In this document: positions 1 to 9,865 of the stretch, in pieces | How the letters are laid out: each line of letters starts with the position of its first letter | Position numbering within the stretch: position 1 is the stretch's first letter | DNA from: Aurantiacibacter atlanticus | Lineage (GTDB): Bacteria; Pseudomonadota; Alphaproteobacteria; Sphingomonadales; Sphingomonadaceae | Assembly (NCBI RefSeq): GCF_001077815.2 | Contig: NZ_CP011310.1 | Span: 868,001 to 932,000, forward strand | Direction of reading: 5' to 3' | DNA: 64,000 bases | The notes under the pieces: model-generated | What the model was told of the DNA's origin: nothing | Databases searched by the model: none | What the model saw: only the letters and a program-made list of their open reading frames with translations | Made by a program: the position numbers and the translations under genes

Positions 1-92
1 GAGACCTGATCGACGGTGCGGAAATGGCCCTGTCCGCCATGACTGCTCATGCCATGCTGCAACAGCAAGGATATACGGTGAACCCGTTTTAA
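1..92 (+). CDS. 3' end of an unidentified protein (partial)
   Basis: Only the last 29 codons are inside the window. The open frame enters at position 3 and ends with TAA at 90-92. The visible tail is helical and alanine/methionine-rich and finishes GYTVNPF. The stop shares its last A with the ATG of ruvB (TAATG), so the two genes are probably translationally coupled in one operon. The tail does not resemble the C-terminus of RuvA, which precedes ruvB in many bacteria, and I cannot name the family from so little sequence. Confidence 0.6.
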   Translation, partial: DLIDGAEMALSAMTAHAMLQQQGYTVNPF

Positions 93-1120
93 TGGCATCC
101 ACTCCTGATCTTTCCCCAGAGCGCCAGCCGGAAGATCCGGACGCGGCGCTGCGTCCGAAATCGCTTGGCGAATTTATCGGGCAGGAAGCGGCGCGGGAGA
201 ATTTGCGCGTCTTTATAGAGGCGGCGCGGGGCCGGTCCGAGGCGATGGATCATGTGCTGTTCTTCGGTCCACCCGGACTTGGCAAGACGACGCTGGCACA
301 AATTGTGGCACGCGAAATGGGCGTGGGCTTTCGCGCAACTTCTGGTCCCGTGATTGCCAAGGCGGGCGATCTGGCCGCGCTGCTCACCAATCTTGAGCCG
401 CATGACGTCCTGTTCATCGACGAGATTCACCGGCTCAATCCGGTAGTCGAGGAAGTGCTTTATCCCGCAATGGAAGACCGCGCGCTCGACCTTATCATTG
501 GTGAAGGGCCATCGGCGCGCAGTGTGCGGATCGATCTGCCGCCTTTTACATTGGTGGGCGCAACCACGCGGCAAGGCCTGCTCACAACACCCTTGCGCGA
601 CCGGTTCGGCATTCCGGTGCGGCTGATATTCTACACGCAGGACGAATTGACCGAGGTGGTGACACGCGGTGCGCGGCTGTTGGGCATGCCGATGGACCCG
701 ACGGGCGCAGGCGAGATCGCGCGGCGTTCGCGCGGCACCCCGCGTGTGGCGGGGCGGCTGCTGCGCCGGGTGCGCGATTTTGCGCAGGTGAAGGGCGTCG
801 ATGCCGTCACTGCGCAAGTGGCTGACGAGGCGCTTATCCGGCTGGAGATCGATGCGCTTGGCCTTGATGCGATGGACCGGCGTTATCTCACCATGATTGC
901 CGACATTTATAAGGGCGGCCCTGTCGGGGTGGAAACCCTGGCGGCGGGCCTCGCCGAGCCGCGCGATACGGTGGAAGAGGTGATCGAGCCTTATCTGATT
1001 CAGCTTGGACTGGTGGCACGCACGGCACGCGGACGCTGCCTGAATGATCGCGGATGGAATCACCTTGGCCTTTCCCCTCCGCGCGGGCAGCAGGACGGCC
1101 TGTTTGACGCGGACAAATAG
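92..1120 (+). CDS. ruvB: Holliday junction branch migration ATPase RuvB
   Basis: RuvB is the AAA+ motor that, with RuvA, drives branch migration of Holliday junctions during recombinational repair; RuvC then cuts them. The 342-residue length fits the family. Walker A (GPPGLGKT, about residues 59-66), Walker B (LFIDEIHRL, about 107-115) and the sensor region with GATTRQG followed by PLRDRFG are all visible, followed by the C-terminal winged-helix domain. The ATG overlaps the stop of the preceding gene by one base, so the start is well supported. It ends about 230 bp before the next gene. RuvA and RuvC are not in the window. Confidence 0.97.
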   Translation: MASTPDLSPERQPEDPDAALRPKSLGEFIGQEAARENLRVFIEAARGRSEAMDHVLFFGPPGLGKTTLAQIVAREMGVGFRATSGPVIAKAGDLAALLTNLEPHDVLFIDEIHRLNPVVEEVLYPAMEDRALDLIIGEGPSARSVRIDLPPFTLVGATTRQGLLTTPLRDRFGIPVRLIFYTQDELTEVVTRGARLLGMPMDPTGAGEIARRSRGTPRVAGRLLRRVRDFAQVKGVDAVTAQVADEALIRLEIDALGLDAMDRRYLTMIADIYKGGPVGVETLAAGLAEPRDTVEEVIEPYLIQLGLVARTARGRCLNDRGWNHLGLSPPRGQQDGLFDADK

Positions 1121-1353
1121 CTGACGCAGCAGTCTGAAGCGTAGGATGGGCGGCGGTTTCGGTTCCATTGTGGGACAGACTGCCGGAATCGCGCAAAAAT
1201 GGCCGAATTCCTAGCCTCTCAATGGCTCAATTCATGGTTAACGCCATTGCCGCGACAGCCCTTGTGGGTCTTGTTGGCAGGACGCGGAAAAAGCCGTCGG
1301 TGCCATTACGGGGGCTGCAGGCTGATTTCGCGAAGGATCAAGAGAGATTACGC

Positions 1354-2364
1354 ATGTCGGTACGCATGGCCATTGCGAAACTGAGCGCCGCAGTTGCAGG
1401 CGCGGGCACTTTGATCGGGGGGGCGGTGCATGTTGCAGAATCGCAGACCTCCGTCGTCCGTTACAAATCGGACAAGGATGCCGCACCACAACAATTGGTG
1501 GACGTGAAGACACAGCGCCCGGCACCCATGCCGACGCCGCGTGCCCAGCGCCGTTTGCGCCGCACGATTGAACGTGAATGCTGCGAGGAAGAGGCAGAGT
1601 ATGATCTCGCCGGGGTTCCTCTTCCACTTCCCCCGCTTCCCGCTGCGCCTCTCCGCGCCAGTGGCAGTAGCCAGCCCGTTGTGATCGGCGGTTCGGGAGG
1701 ATTTGGCGGCGGCTTCTTCGGCGGCTTCTTTGGCGGCAGCGGTGGTGGCGGCAGCGCCAGTGCGGTTGTCGACATGAGCACGACCACGACAACAGGCGGC
1801 GAAGGGACGAGCGGCGATATCATCATCGATATCGACAATTCCTCGACTGGATCATCAACATCGACTTCGGGCGGTTCGACATCCAGCTCGACTTCGAGCG
1901 GCGGTTCTTCGGGTGATGTGTCATCCTCCACTTCGTCGGGCGGGTCTTCCACTTCGACCAGCACGGGTGCGATCACCAGCACGACGACGTCCGGCACAGT
2001 GACGAGCACATCCTCCACTTCGGGCGATGTCAGTTCGTCATCCTCCGGTGATGTAAGCTCTTCAAGCTCCACATCCTCATCCACATCAAGTTCAAGTTCG
2101 ACCTCCGGTGATGTGAGCACTTCGACCAGCACTTCGAGCTCGGGGGATATCTCTACCTCGACAAGCACATCCACCAGTACGTCAACCTCGACCAGTTCGG
2201 GTACGACGACCAGCGGAACCACTACCAGCGGCACGACGACTTCGGGTACGCCGGTTCCTGCTCCGGGCATGCTGTTGCTGTTTGGCGCTGGCGCTGGCGC
2301 GGTTCTCATCCGCCGCCGCCGTCGCTTCAGCGATGATGGCGGAAAGCAGCCTGAAGTCAGCTAG
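1354..2364 (+). CDS. Ser/Thr-rich secreted protein with PEP-CTERM-like C-terminal anchor
   Basis: A 336-residue low-complexity protein. The N-terminus (MSVRMAIAKLSAAVAGAG...) looks like a signal peptide. Next come a short charged segment containing a Cys-Cys pair (ECCEEEAEYD), a proline-rich stretch, a glycine/phenylalanine-rich stretch, and about 170 residues that are almost only Ser, Thr and Gly with repeated SGDVS and TTTSG units. The last 30 residues have the tripartite PEP-CTERM layout: a VPAPG motif, a hydrophobic helix, then RRRRR. In known systems such proteins are exported, cut by an exosortase and often glycosylated. ATG 1354 was chosen because it follows AAGGATCAAGAGAG and gives a proper signal peptide; in-frame ATGs at 1168 and 1219 would lengthen it. 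Function unknown. Confidence 0.7.
   Translation: MSVRMAIAKLSAAVAGAGTLIGGAVHVAESQTSVVRYKSDKDAAPQQLVDVKTQRPAPMPTPRAQRRLRRTIERECCEEEAEYDLAGVPLPLPPLPAAPLRASGSSQPVVIGGSGGFGGGFFGGFFGGSGGGGSASAVVDMSTTTTTGGEGTSGDIIIDIDNSSTGSSTSTSGGSTSSSTSSGGSSGDVSSSTSSGGSSTSTSTGAITSTTTSGTVTSTSSTSGDVSSSSSGDVSSSSSTSSSTSSSSSTSGDVSTSTSTSSSGDISTSTSTSTSTSTSTSSGTTTSGTTTSGTTTSGTPVPAPGMLLLFGAGAGAVLIRRRRRFSDDGGKQPEVS
2203..2247 (+). repeat. Three tandem 15-bp units encoding TTTSG
   Basis: Three consecutive 15-bp units each encode Thr-Thr-Thr-Ser-Gly, just before the PEP-CTERM-like anchor. Third-position differences between copies (for example acg/act/acc and agc/tcg) show that the peptide repeat is kept while the DNA repeat has drifted, which suggests selection on the protein sequence. 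Confidence 0.75.
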
Positions 2365-2378
2365 GCTGCGGAAAACGG

Positions 2379-2418
2379 CAAAAAAAGGGCGGCCCCGCAA
2401 GAGGCCGCCCTTTTTTTT
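2379..2418. terminator. Bidirectional rho-independent terminator
   Basis: A perfect 8-bp GC stem (gggcggcc at 2387-2394 with ggccgccc at 2403-2410) closes an 8-base loop. It is followed by eight T on the plus strand and preceded by a run of A, so it also gives a T-run on the minus strand. It lies between the convergent PEP-CTERM-like gene and acnA and can stop transcription from both sides. Confidence 0.9.
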
Positions 2419-2435
2419 GTGTGTTTTGAATGTCG

Positions 2436-5108
2436 CTACGATGCGAGCTTGCGCAGCACGTAATGGAGGATGCCGCCATTGCGGTAATATTCCATTTCAT
2501 TCGCGGTATCGATGCGGCATTTCGCGGTGAAGTTGAATGTCTCACCATTCGCGCGGGTGACTTCCACGCTCACATCCTGCTGCGGCGAAAGGTTGCCGAG
2601 ACCGAGGATCGAGAAGCTGTCATCGCCGGTCAGGCCGAGCGTGTTGCGCGTGTCACCGTCGGCAAATTGCAGGGGCAAGACGCCCATGCCGATGAGGTTG
2701 GAGCGGTGAATACGCTCATAGCTTTCCACAATTACCGCACGCACGCCCAACAGGATCGTGCCCTTGGCTGCCCAATCGCGGCTGGAACCGGTGCCATATT
2801 CCTTGCCGCCGACAACCACCAGCGGCGTACCGTCCGCCTGATGTTTCATCGCCGCGTCGTAAATCGGCATGGTCTCGCCATTATAGGTGGTGAAGCCGCC
2901 CTCGATACCCGGCACCATTTCATTCTTGATGCGGATATTGGCAAAGGTGCCGCGCATCATGACTTCGTGATTGCCACGGCGCGAACCGTAGGAGTTGAAA
3001 TCCTTCTTCGGCACCTGATGGTCCACAAGATAGGAGCCGGCAGGGCTGTCTTCCTTGATTGAGCCTGCCGGGCTGATGTGGTCGGTCGTGACGCTGTCAC
3101 CCAGCACAGCGAGCGGCTTTGCCCCGACGATATCCTGCACCGGATCAGGTTCCATCCCCATGCCATCGAAATAGGGCGGGTTGGCGACATAGGTGCTGGA
3201 TGGGTTCCAATTATACGTGTCGGACGCATCGACTTTGATCGCCTGCCAATGCTCATCACCCTTGTAGACATCGGCGTAGCGGTTCTCGAACATCGAGCGA
3301 TCGATATTGGCGGCGCGGTTTTCTGCGATTTCCTGATTGCTGGGCCAGATATCGGCCAACATCACGTCCTGGCCATTCTGGTCCTGCCCGATTGGCGTAG
3401 TGGTAATGTCCTGCGTAACAGTGCCTTTCAGGGCGTAGGCAACCACAAGCGGCGGGCTGGCGAGGAAGTTTGCACGGACATCGGGTGACACGCGCCCTTC
3501 GAAATTGCGATTGCCCGAAAGGACGCTGGCGGCAACGATATCGTTATTGTTGATTGCTGCGCTGATCGGCGGAGCAAGCGGACCGGAATTGCCGATACAG
3601 GTGGTGCAACCATAGCCGACCAGATCAAAACCGATGGCATCGAGATCAGACTGCAATCCGCTTTTTACGAGATAATCCGTGACCACCTGCGATCCGGGTG
3701 CAAGGCTGGTCTTGACCCACGGCTTGGGCATCAGGCCCTTGGCGCGCGCCTTCCTGGCGACAAGGCCAGCGGCGATCAGCACATCGGGATTGGAGGTGTT
3801 GGTGCAGCTGGTAATCGCGGCAATCACGACATCGCCATCGCCAACATCGTGATCCTTGCCTTCCACCGCCACGCGTTCTGGCTCAGATTTGGAATAGACG
3901 TCCTTGAGATCATTGTTGAACAGTTCGCCCACCATCGGCAGCGCGACCTTGTCCTGCGGGCGCTTGGGACCGGCAAGGCTGGGGACGACAGCGTCCATGT
4001 CGAGTTGTAGCGTGCTGGAGAAGATTGGTTCGGCTTCGGGTGTAAACCACATGTCCTGTTCCCGGGCGTAGGCTTCGACCAGGGCTATCGTTTCTTCTTC
4101 GCGGCCCGTCAGACGCAGATATTCCAGCGTCTTGTCGTCAATGCCGAAAAAGCCGCAGGTTGCGCCATATTCGGGCGCCATATTGGCGATAGTGGCACGG
4201 TCTGCGAGGCTGAGATTTGCGACGCCTGGGCCATAAAACTCGACGAAGCGGCCAACCACGCCATGTTCACGCAGCATCTGCACGCAGGTCAGCACCAGAT
4301 CGGTTGCGGTCACGCCTTCGGCCATGCGGCCATCGAGGCGGAAGCCAACGACTTCGGGGATCAGCATGGAAATCGGCTGGCCGAGCATGGCGGCCTCTGC
4401 CTCAATCCCGCCAACGCCCCAGCCCAGCACGCCAAGGCCGTTGATCATAGTGGTATGGCTGTCGGTGCCGACGCAGGTATCGGGATAGGCGACGAGCTGG
4501 CCATCCTGATCCTCGCTCGACCACACACCACGGCCGATGTGTTCGAGGTTAACCTGGTGGCAGATGCCAGTGCCCGGCGGCACAGCAGAGAAGTTCTTCA
4601 GGCTCTTTGCACCCCATTTAAGGAAGTCATACCGTTCCGCATTCCGCTCATATTCGAGGGCCATGTTGTTTTCAAATGCCTTGGGGTGGCCGAATTCATC
4701 GACCATCACAGAGTGATCGATGACGAGGTTGACGGGCACTTGCGGATTGATCTTGGCTGTATCGCCCCCCAGCTTGCCGATCGCATCGCGCATTGCAGCC
4801 AGATCGACCACGCAAGGCACGCCGGTGAAATCCTGCAACAGCACGCGTGCAGGGCGATACTGGATTTCGTTGCCGGTCGCGGGGTTCTTCTGCCAGTCCA
4901 CGATGGCGCGGACGTGATCTTCACCGACAGTGAAGCCTTCATCCTCGAAACGCAGCATATTTTCCAGCAGCACTTTCATCGAATGGGGCAGACGGCTGAC
5001 ATCGCCAAATTTCTCTGCCGCGGCATGCAAGGAATAATAGGCATATTCCTTGCCATTCACGTCGAGTGTCTTGCGCGTGTTGAGCGAGTTGGCGCCAACC
5101 TGGGTCAT
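2436..5108 (-). CDS. acnA: Aconitate hydratase AcnA
   Basis: The [4Fe-4S] aconitase of the TCA cycle, interconverting citrate and isocitrate via cis-aconitate in the cytoplasm. At 890 residues it has the usual AcnA/IRP-type length and domain order: a large catalytic aconitase part, then the C-terminal swivel domain with [20 protein letters not shown]. The cluster cysteines are visible in [10 protein letters not shown] and in [12 protein letters not shown]. It begins with ATG at 5106-5108 and stands alone between a divergent small membrane gene and the shared terminator at 2379-2418. Confidence 0.98.
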   Translation of the reverse strand: MTQVGANSLNTRKTLDVNGKEYAYYSLHAAAEKFGDVSRLPHSMKVLLENMLRFEDEGFTVGEDHVRAIVDWQKNPATGNEIQYRPARVLLQDFTGVPCVVDLAAMRDAIGKLGGDTAKINPQVPVNLVIDHSVMVDEFGHPKAFENNMALEYERNAERYDFLKWGAKSLKNFSAVPPGTGICHQVNLEHIGRGVWSSEDQDGQLVAYPDTCVGTDSHTTMINGLGVLGWGVGGIEAEAAMLGQPISMLIPEVVGFRLDGRMAEGVTATDLVLTCVQMLREHGVVGRFVEFYGPGVANLSLADRATIANMAPEYGATCGFFGIDDKTLEYLRLTGREEETIALVEAYAREQDMWFTPEAEPIFSSTLQLDMDAVVPSLAGPKRPQDKVALPMVGELFNNDLKDVYSKSEPERVAVEGKDHDVGDGDVVIAAITSCTNTSNPDVLIAAGLVARKARAKGLMPKPWVKTSLAPGSQVVTDYLVKSGLQSDLDAIGFDLVGYGCTTCIGNSGPLAPPISAAINNNDIVAASVLSGNRNFEGRVSPDVRANFLASPPLVVAYALKGTVTQDITTTPIGQDQNGQDVMLADIWPSNQEIAENRAANIDRSMFENRYADVYKGDEHWQAIKVDASDTYNWNPSSTYVANPPYFDGMGMEPDPVQDIVGAKPLAVLGDSVTTDHISPAGSIKEDSPAGSYLVDHQVPKKDFNSYGSRRGNHEVMMRGTFANIRIKNEMVPGIEGGFTTYNGETMPIYDAAMKHQADGTPLVVVGGKEYGTGSSRDWAAKGTILLGVRAVIVESYERIHRSNLIGMGVLPLQFADGDTRNTLGLTGDDSFSILGLGNLSPQQDVSVEVTRANGETFNFTAKCRIDTANEMEYYRNGGILHYVLRKLAS

Positions 5109-5274
5109 GTGCTGGGTTTCCTGTTTAACGGTTGCGTAATCACCCCTCCTGATGCGAGGAGAGGGTCATGTTTTGGCGCGACCTGCGCGTTTGGCGGCGG
5201 CACGTCAAGTGGGCGGGCCAATATTGGCGCTGCAGGCAATTTTGTTACGCATTTCTGCAATAAAGGATTGGTCG

Positions 5275-5451
5275 ATGGCATTGGGAAATCCACAGGGCAA
5301 AAAAGCACCCTTGGGCGTGTTCGTCATGCTGATTGCCCTGGTCGTGGCAGCTTTCCTCGGCGCTGCTGCGGGGCTGATCTGGCAGGGTTCGGACTGGTTT
5401 AGCGAAGAGCCTGAAGAAGAGGTGCTGACCAAGCGGGCGCAACCGGTTTAG
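5275..5451 (+). CDS. Small single-pass membrane protein, unknown function
   Basis: A 58-residue protein: a short polar N-terminus (MALGNPQGKKAPLG), one hydrophobic helix of about 23 residues (VFVMLIALVVAAFLGAAAGLIW), then an acidic tail (SEEPEEE) ending in KRAQPV. The ATG at 5275 follows AAAGGA with good spacing. A longer in-frame reading from 5152 would add residues with poor coding character and no ribosome site. Its stop overlaps the stop of the convergent exporter gene by 3 bp. Topology suggests the N-terminus inside. No family recognised. Confidence 0.7.
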   Translation: MALGNPQGKKAPLGVFVMLIALVVAAFLGAAAGLIWQGSDWFSEEPEEEVLTKRAQPV

Positions 5452-6350
5452 CTGGCAGGATCGGACAGGGCCTTGCGCTTGCGCCGTGCCTTGGGCGCTG
5501 CGATCCAGCAGGCGACAACTATCAGCACCACGCCGATGATTGTCGGCCCTGTGACAACTTCCTGAAAGAACATCCAGCCGAACAGCGCAGCCCAAAGGAA
5601 GCCGGTATATTCCACCGGGACCAGCACCTGCGCCTGCGCGCGGGCATAGGCCCAGGCAAGCATCATGGAAGCAGTTACGGTGAGAATGGCAGCCATGCCG
5701 ATGGTCCCCAGCTCCGGCATAGCGGGCATTGCAAAGAAGAAGGGCGCGGCCAGCAATTGCACCAATCCGCCCACGCCAGAGTGAAATGTCGCCACTTCCA
5801 GCGGCCCGGCAAGCTGTGACTGGCGCCGCATCACGACGAAATTATAGGCGTAAAGCACAGCGGAAAAGAACAGCGAGGCAAGCCCCAGCGCAGCGCCTTC
5901 GTCAAAATCGCTGTGGCCAAGCCGTCCGCTGACAATGACCAGCGTTCCCGCAAGCCCCACCAGCGATGCCCAGATGGCTGAGCGCGAGATGCTTTCTCCC
6001 AGCAACAGATGCGCGAAATAGAGCGCGAGCAGAGGGGCGACAAAACTGATCGCGATGGCTTCGGCGATGGGCAGCTTGGTCAGCGCATAGAAGAAGGACA
6101 GTGCCATCACGGCAGACACGATGCCGCGTTCGATATGCAGACGCAGAATGCGCCCGCGCGGCCAGGTGAATCCACCGCCAAGCCAGAATGGCGCGACAAC
6201 CACGGCAGCAAACAGAGAGCGTAACAAGGATGCGCTGTAAACGCCGGCCACCAGGGCCGCATTCTTCATCAGCGCGTCCATCAGCGACAGCAGGCCCACT
6301 CCGGCAAGCGCGACAAGGAAAGGCATCCACAGGCGATGGGCTGGTTGCAT
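5448..6350 (-). CDS. EamA/DMT-superfamily membrane transporter
   Basis: A 300-residue, very hydrophobic protein with about ten predicted transmembrane helices in two similar halves, as in EamA-domain drug/metabolite transporters (RhaT/YdcZ-like). The first half includes ALTKLPIAEAIAISFVAPLLALYFAHLLLGE, the kind of helix pair that marks the EamA repeat; the second half repeats it with AQVLVPVEYTGFLWAALFGWMFFQE. The tail is basic (ARRKRKALS). These proteins usually export amino acids, nucleosides or other small metabolites; nothing here fixes the substrate. ATG at 6348-6350. It overlaps the convergent small membrane gene at the stops. Confidence 0.85.
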   Translation of the reverse strand: MQPAHRLWMPFLVALAGVGLLSLMDALMKNAALVAGVYSASLLRSLFAAVVVAPFWLGGGFTWPRGRILRLHIERGIVSAVMALSFFYALTKLPIAEAIAISFVAPLLALYFAHLLLGESISRSAIWASLVGLAGTLVIVSGRLGHSDFDEGAALGLASLFFSAVLYAYNFVVMRRQSQLAGPLEVATFHSGVGGLVQLLAAPFFFAMPAMPELGTIGMAAILTVTASMMLAWAYARAQAQVLVPVEYTGFLWAALFGWMFFQEVVTGPTIIGVVLIVVACWIAAPKARRKRKALSDPAS

Positions 6351-6482
6351 CTCTGCGTCCTGTAGAAGCCCAATCCCTGGCCGTCACCTTGGATTAACGG
6401 TGAACGATGCCGGTTCAGGCCCGTGAAAGCGCGAATGCTTGATAGACTTGGGCTAAATCGGCACTATTTAAGCTTGCCCTTG

Positions 6483-7946
6483 ATGAACAGGAACACGAAA
6501 CTGATGCGTATTGCCGGTGCCTTTGGCGTTATTGCCATGTCCGCAACTCTTGCTGCCCCCGGCATGTCCCAGACCATGTCCGCGCAGGACATCCTGCAGG
6601 ATGATGATTCTGTCGAGGCTTCCGATACGCAAGTCACCGTACCGCAGGATCTGAGGCCGGAAATTTTCCAGGAGGAACCGGTGCATGATGATGCACCGGA
6701 TCGGGTCCAGGAGATCCCCGGCTTCCAGTCCGGCGAGGTAGTGCAGGCCGATCCACGTATTGTGGAAATGATGCAATGGCCACTGGCCCATGCCGATGCA
6801 CTCGTGGAGGTGATCGAGAATATCGGCGCTGAGGGCCTCGATCCGGCCGATTACCATGCCGATCAATTGCGCGCCGAGATCGCTCGTGGACCGGGTGAGG
6901 AACTGGATGCCCTGGCCAGCGAAGCTTTCGCATGGCTGGCAGAAGATTTGCGCGACGGACGCACGCCAATGGAATCGCGCCGCCAGTGGTTCGTTGTGGA
7001 TCCCGATGCTGATGTTTTGGCGACAGGCGCGCTCATGACAGAGGCGCTTGAAACGGGCGAAATTGCACGGGTGCTGGGATCGCTTAACCCGACCCATCCC
7101 GATTATGCCGCCCTGCGCGAAGCACTGGCCGCCACGCCGGAGAGCGATACGCAACGTCGCAGGATCATCCGCGCTAATATGGATCGCTGGCGCTGGCTGG
7201 CGCGCGATCTTGGCGCGCAGTATCTGATTACCAATGTGCCCGAATACCAGCTGCGGCTGACGGTGAACAACCAGATTATCCGGTCTTATCGCACCATTGT
7301 CGGCGCGCCGGGACGCACCGCGACGCCGCAATTGGCCGAAACGGTGGAAGGCGTGGTGTTCAACCCGACCTGGACAGTGCCACAAAGCATTGTGCGAGGC
7401 GAAGGGCTGGGCAACCGTGTCCTCAACAACTCGAACTGGGCGCGTGCAAATGGCTATACTGCCACGCGCGGCAACAATGGCTGGGTCACTGTCGTCCAGC
7501 AGCCCGGCCCCGACAACTCCCTTGGCATGATGAAGCTCGACATGCCTAATCCGCACGCCATTTTCCTGCATGATACGCCTGCGCGTGGCCTGTTCAACAG
7601 CGATAACCGCGCCCGCAGCCACGGCTGCATCCGCGTGGAAAGAGCACTGGAACTGGCGATGACGGTGGCGATTCTGGGTCAGGGCGCATCGCGCGATGAA
7701 GTTGTCAGCATCTCGACCAGTGGCGAATATACCCGTGTTCCGGTCGAACGCACGATGCCGGTCTACATCACCTATTTCACCATGGGCGTGGATATCGACG
7801 GCAATCTGCGCACCTTTGATGACATTTACGATCGCGATGCACCGGTGCTGGCCGCGCTGGATGCGCCGCGGGTCGGCAATCGCGCGCGCGAAAGCGACGA
7901 AGAAGTGATCGAGATTGTGGAAGATGCCCGCACCACGGTAAGCTGA
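6483..7946 (+). CDS. L,D-transpeptidase with YkuD domain (YcbB/LdtD-like)
   Basis: A periplasmic enzyme expected to form 3-3 crosslinks in peptidoglycan or to attach proteins to it. After an N-terminal signal segment (MRIAGAFGVIAMSATLAAPG) come an acidic linker, a scaffold region containing AEGLDPADYHADQL (seen in YcbB-type enzymes) and a YkuD domain with HDTPARGLFNSDNRARSHGCIRV. The SHGCIR catalytic Cys is near residue 382 and the partner His is in IFLHDTP. At 488 residues it is somewhat shorter than E. coli YcbB (about 615). Possible starts are GTG 6423, ATG 6483 and ATG 6504; the last has AGGAA 10 bases upstream. It converges on a second L,D-transpeptidase gene. Confidence 0.88.
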   Translation: MNRNTKLMRIAGAFGVIAMSATLAAPGMSQTMSAQDILQDDDSVEASDTQVTVPQDLRPEIFQEEPVHDDAPDRVQEIPGFQSGEVVQADPRIVEMMQWPLAHADALVEVIENIGAEGLDPADYHADQLRAEIARGPGEELDALASEAFAWLAEDLRDGRTPMESRRQWFVVDPDADVLATGALMTEALETGEIARVLGSLNPTHPDYAALREALAATPESDTQRRRIIRANMDRWRWLARDLGAQYLITNVPEYQLRLTVNNQIIRSYRTIVGAPGRTATPQLAETVEGVVFNPTWTVPQSIVRGEGLGNRVLNNSNWARANGYTATRGNNGWVTVVQQPGPDNSLGMMKLDMPNPHAIFLHDTPARGLFNSDNRARSHGCIRVERALELAMTVAILGQGASRDEVVSISTSGEYTRVPVERTMPVYITYFTMGVDIDGNLRTFDDIYDRDAPVLAALDAPRVGNRARESDEEVIEIVEDARTTVS

Positions 7947-7962
7947 GGTGAAGGGTTAAGAC

Positions 7963-8742
7963 CTACCGATCGAGATCGGTCTGTAAGCCGGGGTTGGCTT
8001 CCATATACGCACGCTCCAGCGCGCTTTGTTGCTCCGCCGAAGCAAGAGCGCCTTGCTCACGCGCGTGGTTATTTGCAGCCAGACGATGGAAATCGACCGG
8101 CTCCTGCGCGGGCCGGGCAATATCCGCGCCAGACGGTCCGATGCCCAGCGTATCGGCGAACAGCAATCGCCCGCCGGCAAGCCGGACCAATGCCTGTGGG
8201 AATATGTCGGGCGCAAAAGCAAAGCAGCCGTTGGAGCGGCCAAGCCGGCCCCAGCGTGCGACATGTTCCGGCGTGGAATAGGATGCGGCGTGCATCACGA
8301 TGGCGCGCGGAAAGGCATTGGAATTATCCTGATCGAGCCCGCCCAGGCGAACAGACGTGCCATATCGCCCTTCATACCATTCCCAAGTGATATACGCCCC
8401 GCGGCTGGTTGCCCAGCTATCGTGAAGGTTGGAATATCCGTTGAGCCAGCCATCATGTTCCGGATCGGAGCCGCTGCCATGGCTGACCAGCACACTATCC
8501 GCAGTGCCCGCTTCGAGATTGACGAAATGGAAACGTGGCAGGCTTGAATGAAGGCCATAATCGGCAAGGCCGACAACATCGCTGCGCCATAGCGTATTGC
8601 CATGCCGTGCCACTTCGCGTGCGGCCACATCGAGCAGGCGGCGCGTACGCGGATCGGGCGCAGCCTTGGCGAAAATACGTGCAGGCGTAGCCAATGCAGC
8701 GCTTGCGGCAAGGGACGAAGTGAGAAGCTGGCGACGGTTCAT
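7963..8742 (-). CDS. Murein L,D-transpeptidase catalytic domain family protein (YkuD_2)
   Basis: A 259-residue exported protein of the second L,D-transpeptidase type. The N-terminus MNRRQLLTSSLAASAALATPARIFA is a signal peptide with an RR pair that could be Tat-directed, although the full Tat motif is not convincing. The core has LVSHGSGSDPEHDGWLNGYSN and VMHAASYSTPEHVARWGRLGRSNGCFAFAP, matching the family's HG...S and HSA...S.GC pattern; the catalytic Cys is in SNGCF. ATG 8742 is preferred over GTG 8757 because it starts the signal peptide. It is convergent with the longer YkuD enzyme, only 16 bp apart at the stops. Confidence 0.85.
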   Translation of the reverse strand: MNRRQLLTSSLAASAALATPARIFAKAAPDPRTRRLLDVAAREVARHGNTLWRSDVVGLADYGLHSSLPRFHFVNLEAGTADSVLVSHGSGSDPEHDGWLNGYSNLHDSWATSRGAYITWEWYEGRYGTSVRLGGLDQDNSNAFPRAIVMHAASYSTPEHVARWGRLGRSNGCFAFAPDIFPQALVRLAGGRLLFADTLGIGPSGADIARPAQEPVDFHRLAANNHAREQGALASAEQQSALERAYMEANPGLQTDLDR

Positions 8743-8930
8743 TACTCTTGCATACACGATCTAAGTTGAACAAAGTCCATACAAAACCCCGGCTCTTTAG
8801 CTGGACCGGTAAAGAAGCGCGCTCACTTGCATCTGAATGAAGCGCATTGTCTCTTTCGTGCCCCTTTTCGCGCTCTCAGCAAGGCGCTACCCTTCTGCAG
8901 GGGTGTTTCTATCGGCGTCTGGAAGGCCAC

Positions 8931-9860
8931 TTAACCAGACAAATTAGCAATCGCCTGAAGGCTGGCGCGGATATAGGCATCATCATGGTGACGATGCGTC
9001 CCCACGAAATGCACGAACCTTGCATCATCGTCCCACGCCTCTCGCCAGTAATTGAGATAGCGATCATAGGGCAGTATCAATAGCGAGGTTTCGTTGGACA
9101 GGAGAAAGTTCGACGTGACCTGCTCGGTGCCCCAGATGCTCACGTCATGCTCGCCAATGATGGCTTTCATCTCGGCAAGAAAAACGGAGGCCAGTCGGCG
9201 GCCTGCACCCAGTGCCGCAAAGCCCGCAAATCCGGAACATCCGCGCACATATTCCCAGCCGCGCGCAGTATCGATCCGGTCAAAGCCGGATTCGATGCGT
9301 GATTGCACATGCGAGTCCTTCGCGCCTTCGGGGTAAAATTGCTGGAGGAATTCCGGCAGTGGCAGCGGACCGATGGAGGATTCAGCTTCGCCCAGAAACA
9401 GGAAGCTGCGATTGCGGGCAATGGCATCGACCACATCGGGCACAGGGCCTAGCGTCACCGTGTCACTATCGAGCTGGATCCAGTATTCACCGCCGCGCCG
9501 GTCAAGAATAGTGAGCAGGCGTTCCCATGTGCCGCCTTTCGGAAATTCTCCGAGCACTACATCTTGAATCCGCATGATTTCGGGATCGCTGCAATGATGC
9601 GCCAGAATAGCCTTGTCCTGCGCGGTCAGCGTTCCGTCATCAAGAATGGCAATGCGTCCCCGATCCAATTCGTGATGGAGGCTTTTGACCGCGACCAGAT
9701 AGGGCAGCAATACCGCCGTTCCGATCATGGAAAACAGCACCACGCCATCCTGCCTTGCGGCGATGGGCGGTGTCTGGAGGATCCCGGTAATCGCCTCTGC
9801 ATGGCGCGTGGCTTCAAGCTTGCTGCGCCAGCGCCGAGGTAGAAGGCTGCTCATGTTCAT
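8931..9860 (-). CDS. Putative glycosyltransferase-like protein (GT-A fold, DxD)
   Basis: A 309-residue soluble protein without an obvious signal peptide. The middle holds GGEYWIQLDSDTVTLGPV, where D-S-D looks like the DxD metal/nucleotide-sugar site of GT-A glycosyltransferases. Earlier strands (DGVVLFSMIGTAVLLPYLVAVKSL) and the later IWGTEQVTSNFLL and FVHFVGTHRHHDDAY resemble GT8-like acceptor regions. It lies 5 bp after the aspartic protease gene and is the last gene of the ispG operon. It could act on a polysaccharide or glycoprotein. The exact family is not recognised, so the call rests on the DxD motif and fold-like pattern. Confidence 0.5.
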   Translation of the reverse strand: MNMSSLLPRRWRSKLEATRHAEAITGILQTPPIAARQDGVVLFSMIGTAVLLPYLVAVKSLHHELDRGRIAILDDGTLTAQDKAILAHHCSDPEIMRIQDVVLGEFPKGGTWERLLTILDRRGGEYWIQLDSDTVTLGPVPDVVDAIARNRSFLFLGEAESSIGPLPLPEFLQQFYPEGAKDSHVQSRIESGFDRIDTARGWEYVRGCSGFAGFAALGAGRRLASVFLAEMKAIIGEHDVSIWGTEQVTSNFLLSNETSLLILPYDRYLNYWREAWDDDARFVHFVGTHRHHDDAYIRASLQAIANLSG

Positions 9861-9865
9861 GTCGG

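Noticed and set aside
89..1168. Minus-strand open frame of 359 codons opposite ruvB
   Set aside because: An antisense shadow of ruvB with a composition unlike real proteins of this window.
4263..5402. Plus-strand open frame of 379 codons opposite acnA
   Set aside because: Antisense to a clear aconitase and running through the acnA start and the small membrane gene; no domain pattern.
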